From: Reyranella sp.
GTDB taxonomy: Bacteria > Pseudomonadota > Alphaproteobacteria > Reyranellales > Reyranellaceae
Assembly (NCBI RefSeq): GCF_004297405.1
Contig: NZ_SCVC01000030.1
Span: forward strand, 248,001-312,000
Direction of reading: 5' to 3'
Length of the DNA stretch: 64,000 nt
Position numbers and translations under genes: made by a program. The notes below the pieces were generated by a model. The model was not told the DNA's origin and did not search any database. It saw only the letters and a list, made by a program, of their open reading frames with translations. Shown piece after piece: positions 28,512-37,023 of the stretch (positions within the stretch are counted from its first letter, which is position 1; each line of letters opens with the position of its first letter).

Positions 28512-28571
28512 CCGACTGCTAAATCCGACTATATTAGTCGGGTAGTCCCTCGGTCAATTTAATTCCGACTA
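28512..28571 (-). promoter_or_regulatory. rpoH promoter with overlapping palindromic operator
   Basis: On the minus strand TTGACC (28557-28552), 18 bases, then TATAGT (28533-28528) make a sigma-70-like promoter. The perfect palindrome CCGACTA-TAT-TAGTCGG (28525-28541) covers the -10, and further CCGACT half sites lie at 28512-28517 and 28565-28571. This arrangement suggests binding of a repressor; which one is not known. Confidence 0.55.
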
Positions 28572-28593
28572 ACCCACTGGGACTTTGGGGACT

Positions 28594-29568
28594 TTACTTA
28601 ACGCTGTTCAGTGACTGGACCAACTTGCTGAAATCTTGAGGCAATTCTGTGGCGAAGTGCATTTCCTTGCGCGTGGTCGGATGTCTGAACTCCAGGACAG
28701 CCGCATGGAGGGCCTGTCTCGGGAATTCCCTCAACGCCTCGGGTGCGTTCGCGTTGCGGGTCTTGCGGCCATAGACGGGATCGCCCACCACGGGACAGCC
28801 GAGGTGCGCCAGATGCACGCGGACTTGGTGGGTTCGGCCGGTCCCGAGCTTGGCGCCGATGAGACTCGCCAGGGGATGGAGGGGCGGACCAAAGCGCTTC
28901 TCCAGCCAATAGTCGGTGATGGCCATGCGCCCGCTGCTGTGACGCACCGCCATCCGCTTGCGATCCACGGGATGGCGGCCGATTGCCGCCTCGACCCGGC
29001 CCCGGTCCAATTTGGGCGCCCCCCAGACCAGCGCCTGGTAGATGCGGGAAAGGTCGTGGGCGGCAAAGAGCTTCGAGAGTGCCACATGGGTGCGGTCGTT
29101 CTTGGCCACGACCATCACGCCCGACGTGTCCTTGTCGAGCCGGTGCACGATGCCCGGCCGGCGCACGCCGCCGATGCCCGAGAGGCTGTCCCCGCAATGA
29201 GCCAGCAGGGCATTCACCAGGGTACTGTCGGGGTTGCCCGGCGCCGGATGGACCACCATCCCTGCCGGCTTGTTCAGGACCAGGAGGTCCCCGTCCTCGT
29301 AGAGGATGTCGAGCGCCAGCGCCTGAGGCACCGGCACCGCGGGTTCGGGCTCCGGAATATCGACCTCGAAGCGCTCGCCCGTTTTGACCTTGCGGGACGG
29401 CTCTTCTATCGTCTGCCCCCCCGTCAGCGCCACGCGACGGCCCTCGATCAGCGCCTTTACGCGGCTTCGCGTGAGGGCCGGCAAGGCAGCCGCCAGAGCG
29501 CGGTCCAGCCTTTCGCCGGCCGCGGTCTCGTCGATGGTCACGAAGTGGCGCTCCGTGTTGATCGTCAC
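28594..29568 (-). CDS. rluD: Ribosomal large subunit pseudouridine synthase RluD
   Basis: RluD makes pseudouridines in helix 69 of 23S rRNA. An N-terminal S4 domain (ERLDRALAAALPALTRSRVK) is followed by the catalytic motif RPGIVHRLDKDTSGVMVVAK with the essential aspartate, then GRTHQVRVHLAHLGCPVVGD. The GTG at 29568 gives 324 residues, aligns with normal RluD starts and avoids overlap with the divergent neighbour. An ATG at 29616 in the same frame would overlap it by 28 bases. RluA/RluC paralogues are possible, but the length and S4 domain favour RluD. Confidence 0.93.
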   Translation of the reverse strand: MTINTERHFVTIDETAAGERLDRALAAALPALTRSRVKALIEGRRVALTGGQTIEEPSRKVKTGERFEVDIPEPEPAVPVPQALALDILYEDGDLLVLNKPAGMVVHPAPGNPDSTLVNALLAHCGDSLSGIGGVRRPGIVHRLDKDTSGVMVVAKNDRTHVALSKLFAAHDLSRIYQALVWGAPKLDRGRVEAAIGRHPVDRKRMAVRHSSGRMAITDYWLEKRFGPPLHPLASLIGAKLGTGRTHQVRVHLAHLGCPVVGDPVYGRKTRNANAPEALREFPRQALHAAVLEFRHPTTRKEMHFATELPQDFSKLVQSLNSVK

Positions 29569-29588
29569 GTGTCGCTCATGGAGTTGTC

Positions 29589-29930
29589 TTGGCGTCCCCT
29601 GCTCGGGCCTCTGCACCGTTTTGGCTGAAGGTGCTGGTTATCTCGATGGGCCTGCTGATCGTGGCGGGCTTCGTCGTCATCGTGGCCGAGATCGGCCGGC
29701 GCATCTCTACGCCCAACGCCGGCGGTTCGCCAGCTTCGGGCCCCGGCACGACGTTCACGGAGCGTATCGCGCTGCCGTCCGGTGCGCGCGTCGTGTCGAT
29801 GAACGCAGCGGGCGATCGCCTGGTGGTGCATGTCGAGACGCAGGGCGGTCCCTCCGCCGCCTATATCGTCGACCCGCGCAACGGTGCCCTGCTGGGCACG
29901 GTCGAGTTCCCGCCCGCCGCCGGCCGCTAG
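29589..29930 (+). CDS. Small single-pass membrane protein next to rluD
   Basis: A 113-residue protein with one N-terminal membrane helix (VLVISMGLLIVAGFVVIVAE) and a periplasmic, strand-rich tail (ARVVSMNAAGDRLVVHVETQ, ending AYIVDPRNGALLGTVEF). Proteins of this layout next to rluD are common in alphaproteobacteria (DUF6476-like, from memory). The proposed start is TTG at 29589 with GGAG just upstream; a GTG at 29631 or ATG at 29646 would cut into the helix. The next gene begins three bases after its stop, so it is probably co-transcribed. Confidence 0.7.
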   Translation: MASPARASAPFWLKVLVISMGLLIVAGFVVIVAEIGRRISTPNAGGSPASGPGTTFTERIALPSGARVVSMNAAGDRLVVHVETQGGPSAAYIVDPRNGALLGTVEFPPAAGR

Positions 29931-29932
29931 CG

Positions 29933-30334
29933 ATGTTCGACCATCTGTCGATCACCACGACCGATCTCGATCGGGCGCAATCTTTCTATGACGCGGTGCT
30001 GGCGCCGCTGGGTGTGCCGCGGGTGAACCGGCGCGAGCGGTCCGTCGGCTATGGCGAGCGGTCCGGCGTCGATGGCGGCCCCTGCTACCTCTCGGTCTAT
30101 CTCAGCAGCAACGTCGTACCCGACAACCGCCACTGGTGCTTTCGTGCGCCCAGCCGGGCCGCTGTCCGCGCCTTCCACCAAGCCGCTCTCGCCCATGGCG
30201 GAACCGACGACGGCCGCCCTGGCATTCGCGAGATCTACAGTCCTGATTACTACGCAGCGTTCGTACGCGATCCCGACGGCAATCGCCTCGAGGCCGTGAC
30301 ACGCCAGCCTGAAAAACTGGGGCCCGAGGAATGA
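29933..30334 (+). CDS. VOC-family (glyoxalase/bleomycin-resistance fold) protein
   Basis: A 133-residue vicinal-oxygen-chelate fold protein. It starts MFDHLSITTTDLDRAQSFYD, has a paired beta-alpha-beta layout, and ends in the typical YYAAFVRDPDGNRLEAV with the conserved glutamate metal ligand. The histidine at position 4 is the other probable ligand. The reaction is unknown: lyase, dioxygenase or binding protein are all possible. Its stop overlaps an ATG (ATGA) at the start region of the threonine-aldolase-like gene. Confidence 0.88.
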   Translation: MFDHLSITTTDLDRAQSFYDAVLAPLGVPRVNRRERSVGYGERSGVDGGPCYLSVYLSSNVVPDNRHWCFRAPSRAAVRAFHQAALAHGGTDDGRPGIREIYSPDYYAAFVRDPDGNRLEAVTRQPEKLGPEE

Positions 30335-30336
30335 GC

Positions 30337-31377
30337 ATGAACTTTCGCAGCGACAACGAGGTCGGCGCCCATCCCGATATCCTCGAGGCCGTCAGACGAG
30401 CCTTCACGGGCAGCACCGCGCCGTCCTACGGCGCCGACGACTGGACGCACCGCGTCGAGCGTCGCCTGCGCGAGATCTTCGAGAAGCCTGATCTGCTCGC
30501 CTTCCCGGTCGCCACGGGCACGGCGGCAAACGTGCTGGCGCTTTCCTGCTGCACGCCGTCCTGGGGCTCGATCTACTGTCATCCGGAAGCGCACATCGTC
30601 GTCGACGAAGCGAATGCACCGGAGTTCTTCACCTCGGGCGCCAAGCTCGCCCCCATTCCCGGCGCGGCCGGCAAGATGGATCAGAAGAAGCTCGCCGGCG
30701 CGCTGGCCCAGCCGGTCTATGGCGTGGTCCATCATCCGCAGCCGGCCGTCGTCAGCATCACGCAGGCGACGGAGTGCGGCACCGTCTACGATCCCGACGA
30801 GATCGTCTCGATCGCCACGACCGCGCATCGCCACGGGCTCAGGCTGCACATGGACGGCGCGCGCTTCGCCAATGCGCTCTCCTATGTCGGCTGTTCGGCG
30901 GCCGAGATGTCGTGGCGCGCCGGCGTCGACGTGCTGAGCTTCGGCGCCACCAAGAACGGCGCGCTGGCGGCCGAGGCCGTCGTCTTCTTCGAGCCGGAGC
31001 TGGCGCGCGAGTTCGAATTCCGTCGCAAGCGCGGCGGCCACCTCTTCTCCAAGATGCGCTTCCTCTCCGCGCAGCTCGACGCCTATCTCTCCGACAGCCT
31101 GTGGCTCAGCAATGCCCGCCATGCGAACACGATGGCACGCCGGCTGGTCGCCGGACTCACGACCATGAAGGGCACGCAGCTCCTCTACCCGGTCGACGCC
31201 AACGAAATCTTCGTCATCCTGCCCTCGTACATGCATGATGCGTTGCAGGCGGCAGGGGCGCAGTATCATCCCTGGCCGTCGGACCGGCCGGGCGAGCGCG
31301 CCTTCCGCCTCGTCACGGCCTTCAATACCGATGCCGACGACGTCGACAAGTTCCTGTCCATTGCCAAGGCTGCCTGA
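30337..31377 (+). CDS. Threonine aldolase-like PLP enzyme (beta-eliminating lyase family)
   Basis: A 346-residue type I fold PLP enzyme. The N-terminus MNFRSDNEVGAHPDILEAV, the ATGTAANVLALS phosphate-binding region, HMDGARFANAL with the PLP-pyridine aspartate, and FGATKNGALAAE with the Schiff-base lysine match low-specificity L-threonine aldolases, which split threonine to glycine and acetaldehyde. GAGGA lies six bases before the ATG at 30337; an ATG at 30331 overlaps the VOC stop. It belongs to the unit beginning at 29589. Confidence 0.9.
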   Translation: MNFRSDNEVGAHPDILEAVRRAFTGSTAPSYGADDWTHRVERRLREIFEKPDLLAFPVATGTAANVLALSCCTPSWGSIYCHPEAHIVVDEANAPEFFTSGAKLAPIPGAAGKMDQKKLAGALAQPVYGVVHHPQPAVVSITQATECGTVYDPDEIVSIATTAHRHGLRLHMDGARFANALSYVGCSAAEMSWRAGVDVLSFGATKNGALAAEAVVFFEPELAREFEFRRKRGGHLFSKMRFLSAQLDAYLSDSLWLSNARHANTMARRLVAGLTTMKGTQLLYPVDANEIFVILPSYMHDALQAAGAQYHPWPSDRPGERAFRLVTAFNTDADDVDKFLSIAKAA

Positions 31378-31407
31378 GACCAAATCTCCCCGAGACCAAA
31401 TCTCCCG
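31376..31407. repeat. Two-copy tandem repeat of 16 bases
   Basis: GAGACCAAATCTCCCC occurs at 31376-31391 and again, with one change, at 31392-31407. Each unit can fold (GAGA/TCTC). It fills the short gap between the aldolase-like gene and the molybdoenzyme gene; no role is evident beyond a possible transcript end. Confidence 0.6.
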
Positions 31408-31420
31408 AGAGTAGAGTGAC

Positions 31421-33721
31421 ATGACCCACCAGCGCACGCTCACTGCCGCCCATTGGGGCGTCTACGAAGTCGAATACGACGACGCCGGCAACGCCACGAA
31501 GCTGCATCCCTTCTCCAAGGATCCCGATCCCTCGCCCATCGGCCTGCACATGCTGTCCGACGAGGTGTCCCGGCTGCGCGTGCTCCGCCCCTCGATCCGC
31601 AAGAGCTGGCTGGAGAAAGGCCCCGGCGCAAACCCCGAGCTGCGCGGCCAGGAACCGTTCGTCGAAGTGCCGTGGGACGAGGCGCTCGATCTCCTCGCCG
31701 GCGAACTGAAGCGCGTGAAGGAGACCTACTCCAACCACGCGATCTTCGGCGGCTCGTACGGCTGGTCGAGCGCGGGCCGCTTCCACCACGCGCAGAGCCA
31801 GGTGAAGCGCTTCCTCAACTGCTACGGCGGCTTCGTGCGCCACCAGGATTCCTACAGCCTGGGTGCCGCGCGCGTGCTGATGCCGCACATCGCGGCCAGC
31901 ATGGAAGAGCTGATGGCCATGCACACGCGCTGGGACGTGCTGGCCAAGGAGTGCAAGCTCTTCGTGACCTTCGGCGGCGTGCCGCACAAGAACGCGCAGA
32001 TCAACGCCGGCGGCGCCACGCTCCATCACGTGAAGGGCGGCCTCTACGGCATGCGCGAAGCGGGCGTGCGCTTCGTCAACGTGACGCCGACGGCCGAGGA
32101 TCTCGACAATGGCGGCGACGTCGAGTGGCTGGCCATCCGGCCCAACACCGATGCCGCTCTGATGCTGGCCCTCTGCCACACCTTGCTGGCCGAGAACCTG
32201 CACGACCGCGCTTTCCTCGATCGCTACACGGTGGGCTTCGACAAGTTCGCCGCCACGCTCAAGGGCAAGGACGCGGCGTGGGCCGAGAAGATCACCGGCA
32301 TCCCGGCGCACCGCATCGTCACCCTCGCGCGCGAGATGGCCGCGACACGGACGATGCTCTCCATCGGCTGGTCGCTCCAGCGCAGCCATCACGGCGAGCA
32401 GCCTTTCTGGGCGCTGGTGACCTTGGCCTGCATGCTGGGCCAGATCGGTCTGCCGGGCGGCGGCTTCGGCGTCGGCTATGGCCCGGTCAACCTGATGGGC
32501 AGCCCGCATCCGCGCTACTCCGGCCCGACCCTGCCGCAGGGCTCGAACCCGGTGCCGGATTTCATTCCCGTCGCGCGCTTCACCGACATGCTGCTGCATC
32601 CCGGCGAGCGCTTCGACTACAACGGCAAGAGCCACGCCTATCCTGATATCCGGCTGGTCTATTGGGCGGGCGGCAATCCATATCACCACCATCAGGACCT
32701 CAACCGCCTGCGCACGGCGTGGCGCAAGCCGGACACGATCGTGTTCCACGAGCAGTTCTGGACGCCGGCCGCCAAGATGGCCGACTTCGTACTGCCCGCG
32801 ACCACCAGCCTGGAACGCGACGATATCGGCTACGGCACGCGCGAGCCCTATGTCATCGCCATGAAGAAGGCGCGCGAACCGATCGGCGAGTCACGCGACG
32901 ACTACACGATCTTCAATGCGCTGGCCGAGCGCCTCGGCGTCGGTGCGGCGCATTCCGAAGGCCGCAAGACGGCGCAGGAATGGCTGGAGCATCTCTATGA
33001 GGAAGCGCGGGTGAAGTCGGCCAAGGCGGGCGTCGCCCTGCCGCCCTATGCCGAGTTCTGGGAAGCCGGCATCGCCGAAGCCAAGGGCGAGAGCCGCGAC
33101 CCGGTGATGCTCGCCGCCTTCCGCGCCGATCCCGAGAAGAACAAGCTCAAGACGCCGTCGGGCAAGTTCGAGATCTTCTCCGAGACCATCGCCTCGTTCG
33201 GCTATGACGATTGCCCCGGCCACGCGACCTGGCTGGAGCCGATCGAATGGCTGGGCGCGAAGACGGCCGAGCGCTATCCGCTGCACATGCTGTCGGACCA
33301 GCCGGCCGACAAGCTGCACAGCCAGCTCGACCACAGCCCGCATTCGCGCGCCACCAAGATCAAGGGACGCCAGCCCATCACCTTGCACCCCGACGACGCC
33401 ACGGCGCGCGGCATCGCCGCCGGTGATCTGGTGCGCGTGTTCAACGATCGTGGCGCCTGCCTCGCGGCAGCCCGCCTCAGCGATCGCATCCGTCGCGGAG
33501 TCGTGCGGCTCTCGACCGGTGCGTGGTTCGATCCGGCTGATGCCGGCTCCAACCGGCCACTGGAGAAGCACGGCAATCCCAACGCACTGACGCTCGACAT
33601 CGGCGCCTCGAAGCTCAGCCAGGGCTGCATCGCACAGACCTGCCTGGTCGAGATCGAACGATACGACGGCCCGGCACCTGTGGTGACGGCGCACCAGCTC
33701 CCGGCATTTGCCGGGCGCTGA
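31421..33721 (+). CDS. Molybdopterin-dependent oxidoreductase, biotin sulfoxide reductase/TMAO reductase (BisC/TorA) type
   Basis: A 766-residue DMSO-reductase-family protein. It lacks the N-terminal 4Fe-4S cysteine motif and has the Mo-ligand serine region GGSYGWSSAGRFHHAQSQ, as in BisC, TorA and DorA. Other family segments are MLSIGWSLQRSHHGEQPFW, YWAGGNPYHHHQDLNRL and the C-terminal dinucleotide-binding domain with LHMLSDQPADKLHSQLDH. No Tat or Sec leader is visible, so it should be cytoplasmic, like BisC, which reduces biotin or methionine sulfoxide. The substrate is not provable from sequence. No membrane or cytochrome partner gene is present. Confidence 0.9.
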   Translation: MTHQRTLTAAHWGVYEVEYDDAGNATKLHPFSKDPDPSPIGLHMLSDEVSRLRVLRPSIRKSWLEKGPGANPELRGQEPFVEVPWDEALDLLAGELKRVKETYSNHAIFGGSYGWSSAGRFHHAQSQVKRFLNCYGGFVRHQDSYSLGAARVLMPHIAASMEELMAMHTRWDVLAKECKLFVTFGGVPHKNAQINAGGATLHHVKGGLYGMREAGVRFVNVTPTAEDLDNGGDVEWLAIRPNTDAALMLALCHTLLAENLHDRAFLDRYTVGFDKFAATLKGKDAAWAEKITGIPAHRIVTLAREMAATRTMLSIGWSLQRSHHGEQPFWALVTLACMLGQIGLPGGGFGVGYGPVNLMGSPHPRYSGPTLPQGSNPVPDFIPVARFTDMLLHPGERFDYNGKSHAYPDIRLVYWAGGNPYHHHQDLNRLRTAWRKPDTIVFHEQFWTPAAKMADFVLPATTSLERDDIGYGTREPYVIAMKKAREPIGESRDDYTIFNALAERLGVGAAHSEGRKTAQEWLEHLYEEARVKSAKAGVALPPYAEFWEAGIAEAKGESRDPVMLAAFRADPEKNKLKTPSGKFEIFSETIASFGYDDCPGHATWLEPIEWLGAKTAERYPLHMLSDQPADKLHSQLDHSPHSRATKIKGRQPITLHPDDATARGIAAGDLVRVFNDRGACLAAARLSDRIRRGVVRLSTGAWFDPADAGSNRPLEKHGNPNALTLDIGASKLSQGCIAQTCLVEIERYDGPAPVVTAHQLPAFAGR

Positions 33722-33734
33722 CGGCGCTACGCCT

Positions 33735-35438
33735 TCAAGAGCTGCGGACGAGGCGGCCGGGTAATGCGCCCGTCGCCTCACCGTTGCGATAGACGACCTC
33801 ACCCGAAACGATGGTCGCATCGAAGCCGTCGGTGCGCTGGACCAGACGCTTGCCGCCTGCCGGCAGGTCGTAGGCGATCTCCGGGCGCCGCAGCCGCATG
33901 TTGTCGTAGTCCAGCACATTGATGTCGGCCTTCAGGCCGGGCCTGAGCAGACCGCGATCGCGAAGTCCCATCTCGATTGCATTGTCGGCGGTCAGGCGCT
34001 TGATGCCCCATGTCACGGGAAACAGCGAGCCGCGCCGGCGGTCGCGCGTCCAATGCGTCAGCGTATAGCTGGTCGCGGTGGCGTCGCACATGATGCCAAC
34101 ATGGGCGCCGCCGTCGCCGAGACCGATCAGGCTGTTGGGCGCGGCAAGCATCTCCTCGACGACATCGAGATTGCCCGCCGCGTAGTTGGTGACCGGCAGA
34201 TAGAGGATGCCCTTGCCGTCCCGTTCCATCAGCAGGTCGTAGGCAACCTCGTCCGGTGAACGGCCTTCGCAGGCCGCACGCGCGGCGACGCTCTGGTCGG
34301 CAGAGGGCTCGTAGTCGGGCGGATCGCCGAACGGGAACATGCGCTTCCAGCGTTCGACGCGCCTTGAAGCGTATTCGGATTCGTCGATGGAGTCGGCCAG
34401 CATCCGTGCTCGAAACTCGGGCTGGCTCAGCATCGCCACACGTTCGGCGAAGGGAAGATGGGCGATCTTCTTGTAGGTCGGCCGGCCGCTGAACGGATTC
34501 TGCGACAGCTCGAAGCCCAGAAGCACGCTGGTCGGCCGCGAACGGATTTGCGCGGTGATGCGCAGGCCCTCGGCGTTTGCCCTATCGATCTCGCTCATCA
34601 GGTCGCGCCAGCCGTTCGGACGCGCGTCCGACTGCGTCAGCGTGATGGTGACGGGCCGGCCAGACTCGCGCGCGAGCCGGCGGAACAAACCGATCTCGCC
34701 CTGCTGGTCCTCGAAATCCGATACGATCTGCAACCAGCCAGAGCCCACCGAACGCATGGCCTGCGCGATCGCCGTCAGCTCCGCTTCCTCGGCGCGCAGG
34801 GTCGGGATGTGCCGTCCATCGGCCGCGCGATGGTTGAGCGTGCGCGAGGTCGAGAAGCCGAAGGCGCCGGTGCGCAGGCCTTCGACGGTCAGCTCGGCCA
34901 TGCGCCGGCGGTCCTGTTCCGTGGCCGGTTCGCGGTTGGCCCCGCGCTCGCCCATCACATAGACGCGCACCGCGGCGTGCGGGACCTGAGTGGCGACGTC
35001 GGCGTCGTAGGATCGCGCCGCCAGCGCATCGAGGAAGTCCGGGAAGCTGTGCCAGTTCCACGGCAACCCCTCGGACAGGACGATCTCGGGGATATCCTCC
35101 ACGCCTTCCATCAGGTTGATCAGCATGTCGTGCTGATCGGCATGACAGGGTGCGAAGCCCACGCCGCAATTGCCGAGCAGGACGGTCGTCACGCCGTTCC
35201 AGGTCGAGGGCGAGAGCCGATGACTCCAGGTTACCTGCGCGTCGTAGTGCGTGTGCACGTCGATGAAGCCCGGCGTGATCAGCTTGCCGCGCGCCTCGAT
35301 CTCCTCGGCGCCCTTCGGGAGGTTTTTGCCGATCGCTGTGATCTTGCCGTCGGCGATGGCGAGGTCTGCCTCGTAAGCATCGTTCCCCGAACCATCGACG
35401 ATCGTGCCGTTGCGAATCACCAAACTGGGAGGCGACAT
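33735..35438 (-). CDS. Amidohydrolase, D-aminoacylase/N-acyl-D-amino-acid deacylase-like
   Basis: A 567-residue TIM-barrel amidohydrolase. The N-terminal composite domain (LVIRNGTIVDGSGNDAYEAD) leads into the metal-binding ITPGFIDVHTHYDAQVTW. GNCGVGFAPC, DGGAHVGIMCD and the C-terminal GLKADINVLDYDNM complete the D-aminoacylase/dihydroorotase-like pattern. ATG 35438 with GGAG seven bases upstream decides the start. Substrates in this group include N-acyl-D-amino acids and cyclic amides. It is convergent with the molybdoenzyme gene. Confidence 0.9.
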   Translation of the reverse strand: MSPPSLVIRNGTIVDGSGNDAYEADLAIADGKITAIGKNLPKGAEEIEARGKLITPGFIDVHTHYDAQVTWSHRLSPSTWNGVTTVLLGNCGVGFAPCHADQHDMLINLMEGVEDIPEIVLSEGLPWNWHSFPDFLDALAARSYDADVATQVPHAAVRVYVMGERGANREPATEQDRRRMAELTVEGLRTGAFGFSTSRTLNHRAADGRHIPTLRAEEAELTAIAQAMRSVGSGWLQIVSDFEDQQGEIGLFRRLARESGRPVTITLTQSDARPNGWRDLMSEIDRANAEGLRITAQIRSRPTSVLLGFELSQNPFSGRPTYKKIAHLPFAERVAMLSQPEFRARMLADSIDESEYASRRVERWKRMFPFGDPPDYEPSADQSVAARAACEGRSPDEVAYDLLMERDGKGILYLPVTNYAAGNLDVVEEMLAAPNSLIGLGDGGAHVGIMCDATATSYTLTHWTRDRRRGSLFPVTWGIKRLTADNAIEMGLRDRGLLRPGLKADINVLDYDNMRLRRPEIAYDLPAGGKRLVQRTDGFDATIVSGEVVYRNGEATGALPGRLVRSS

Positions 35439-35537
35439 GCGGTTACTCCGGGACGCGGCGGCGCAGGGTGACAGCCGATCGCCGCACGAACAAGCACAGG
35501 GGGTCGTTCCCCATTGACAAAGCGTGCGAATCGTCTG

Positions 35538-35560
35538 CAAATGCGAGTGAGTTGCATTTG
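35538..35560 (+). promoter_or_regulatory. Fur/iron-regulator-like palindrome upstream of hemP
   Basis: CAAATGC-N9-GCATTTG is a perfect 7+7 palindrome of 23 bases ending 16 bases before the hemP ATG. The core ATGCGAGTGAGTTGCAT resembles alphaproteobacterial Fur/Irr-class operators. Its position before a haem-uptake gene supports iron regulation. Confidence 0.6.
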
Positions 35561-35576
35561 TAAGGGTGAGGCGACC

Positions 35577-35762
35577 ATGGATCAGATCGTGCAATTGCAT
35601 CCTGCCGCGGAGACGACATCGCGCGGCAAGCCCGACCGCGACGTGCCGAGCGTCGAGAGCAGCCAGCTCATGAGCGGCCGCCGCGAGCTTCTCATTCGCC
35701 ACGGCGCCAGCACCTACCGCCTGCGCGTCACGGCCTCCGAGAAGCTGATCCTCACGAAGTAG
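35577..35762 (+). CDS. hemP: Hemin uptake protein HemP-like
   Basis: A 61-residue protein whose C-terminus RRELLIRHGASTYRLRVTAS then EKLILTK is the HemP/HmuP signature. HemP is a small protein linked to haem uptake; in rhizobia HmuP helps activate haem-transport genes. ATG 35577 follows GAGG, and the iron-type palindrome lies just upstream. No haem receptor or ABC transporter gene is adjacent, so it may act in trans. A degraded fragment of the repeat also seen at 283-312 follows the gene. Confidence 0.85.
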   Translation: MDQIVQLHPAAETTSRGKPDRDVPSVESSQLMSGRRELLIRHGASTYRLRVTASEKLILTK

Positions 35763-35850
35763 TTCTCCGCGGGGCTCTCTTGTCGTCCTTTGCTCCGCTC
35801 AGGATGGCAACGAGCCCTTGCTGAGGGCGTGCTGCTCCCGCAGCGCGCCC

Positions 35851-36912
35851 TCAGGCCTGCGCGCGGCTGGCCTGGCGCATATCGCGGGGCGTCGCGCCGT
35901 AGCGGCGTTTGAACATTCGGGTGAAGGTCGGCAGCTCGCGGAAACCGCAGAGCATCGCGACATCGGAGATCATCAGGTCGGTGCCTTCCTGCGACGTGAG
36001 CAGGCGCCGAGCCCGTTCGATACGTGCCGCCCAGATGGCTTCGGCCACCCCCTCGCCCCGACGTGCGAAGACCCGATAGAGCGAAGCGCGCGAACAGCCC
36101 AGCCCGTTCGCCACACGATCCGGCGTGAGATCGGGATCACCGCACTGCGTCTCGATCAGCCGGCTCGCCGCGACATGGAAGCCGTCGACGAACTGCTCGG
36201 CATCGCCGGTCCCTACCCGTGTTGCCTGCAGGATCACCAGCGCCATCTCGGCCGCCGCATTCGTGGCCACGACCCGCTCGGCCTCGGACATGAACAGCGC
36301 TTCGTCCAGCGTGATCTTGAGATGCTGGCGCAGGATGCCTGCCATGCCGCGCGGGGCAATTTGCCGGCCCGCCAGCGCCGACAGATCCCCGCCCATGACC
36401 TCGGCAACCCGTCGCCGCGACAGCACGATGCCGCTCGAGCGATGGCGCGAGCGGATGATCTGCATCGGCTTGGCGTAATCCACGACATAGAGGTCGCCCG
36501 ACTTCAGCCGGTGCTCGCCGTCATGGTCGAGCAAGGCGCTGCGGCAGTCGCGCATCAGTTCGACGGCGATATCGTCGCCACCGTCGAAGCGCGAGCGGCC
36601 AGGCGCCCGCAGCGCCTGCACAGCGTCTGAGGTGTGCTCCACCAGTTCGGTGCGTTCGAGGACGATCCGTTTCAGCCGGGCCTTGAACGGCTGGCCGTTG
36701 CGGATGATTTGCGGCTGGGTCCGCTTCAGGACGGTGTCGCGCCAGAACGCCAGACGTTCCTCGGCCGGCACGCCGTCAGTGTTCAGTTCGACCAGCCGGC
36801 CGTATCCGGGCACCGGCGCATGAGACGCTGGATTAAATTCCACAGGGATGCTTTGAGACAACCGGCCCTCACTCCGACCGCGAGGATTGGGCCAATAATG
36901 CCAGAGCGACAA
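35851..36912 (-). CDS. AraC-family transcriptional regulator
   Basis: A 353-residue regulator. The C-terminal 100 residues contain two helix-turn-helix motifs: LTPDRVANGLGCSRASLYRV and ISDVAMLCGFRELPTFTRMF, ending KRRYGATPRDMRQ, the AraC signature. The N-terminal 200 residues resemble the AraC-binding-like domain of FeaR/NphR-type regulators (FWRDTVLKRTQPQI near residue 56). It neighbours the regulator and the porin-molybdenum hydroxylase cluster and might control it; that is inference. Confidence 0.9.
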   Translation of the reverse strand: MSLWHYWPNPRGRSEGRLSQSIPVEFNPASHAPVPGYGRLVELNTDGVPAEERLAFWRDTVLKRTQPQIIRNGQPFKARLKRIVLERTELVEHTSDAVQALRAPGRSRFDGGDDIAVELMRDCRSALLDHDGEHRLKSGDLYVVDYAKPMQIIRSRHRSSGIVLSRRRVAEVMGGDLSALAGRQIAPRGMAGILRQHLKITLDEALFMSEAERVVATNAAAEMALVILQATRVGTGDAEQFVDGFHVAASRLIETQCGDPDLTPDRVANGLGCSRASLYRVFARRGEGVAEAIWAARIERARRLLTSQEGTDLMISDVAMLCGFRELPTFTRMFKRRYGATPRDMRQASRAQA

Positions 36913-37023
36913 AAGCCTGGGGAGGATTTTTGCGCTCGCAACGAAGCTATCTTGGGGGCTGATCCATATGCGCTACGCGTCCATTCGGGCGGCCGCGGCC
37001 ACTGATCCCAAGGAGCGAGACCT

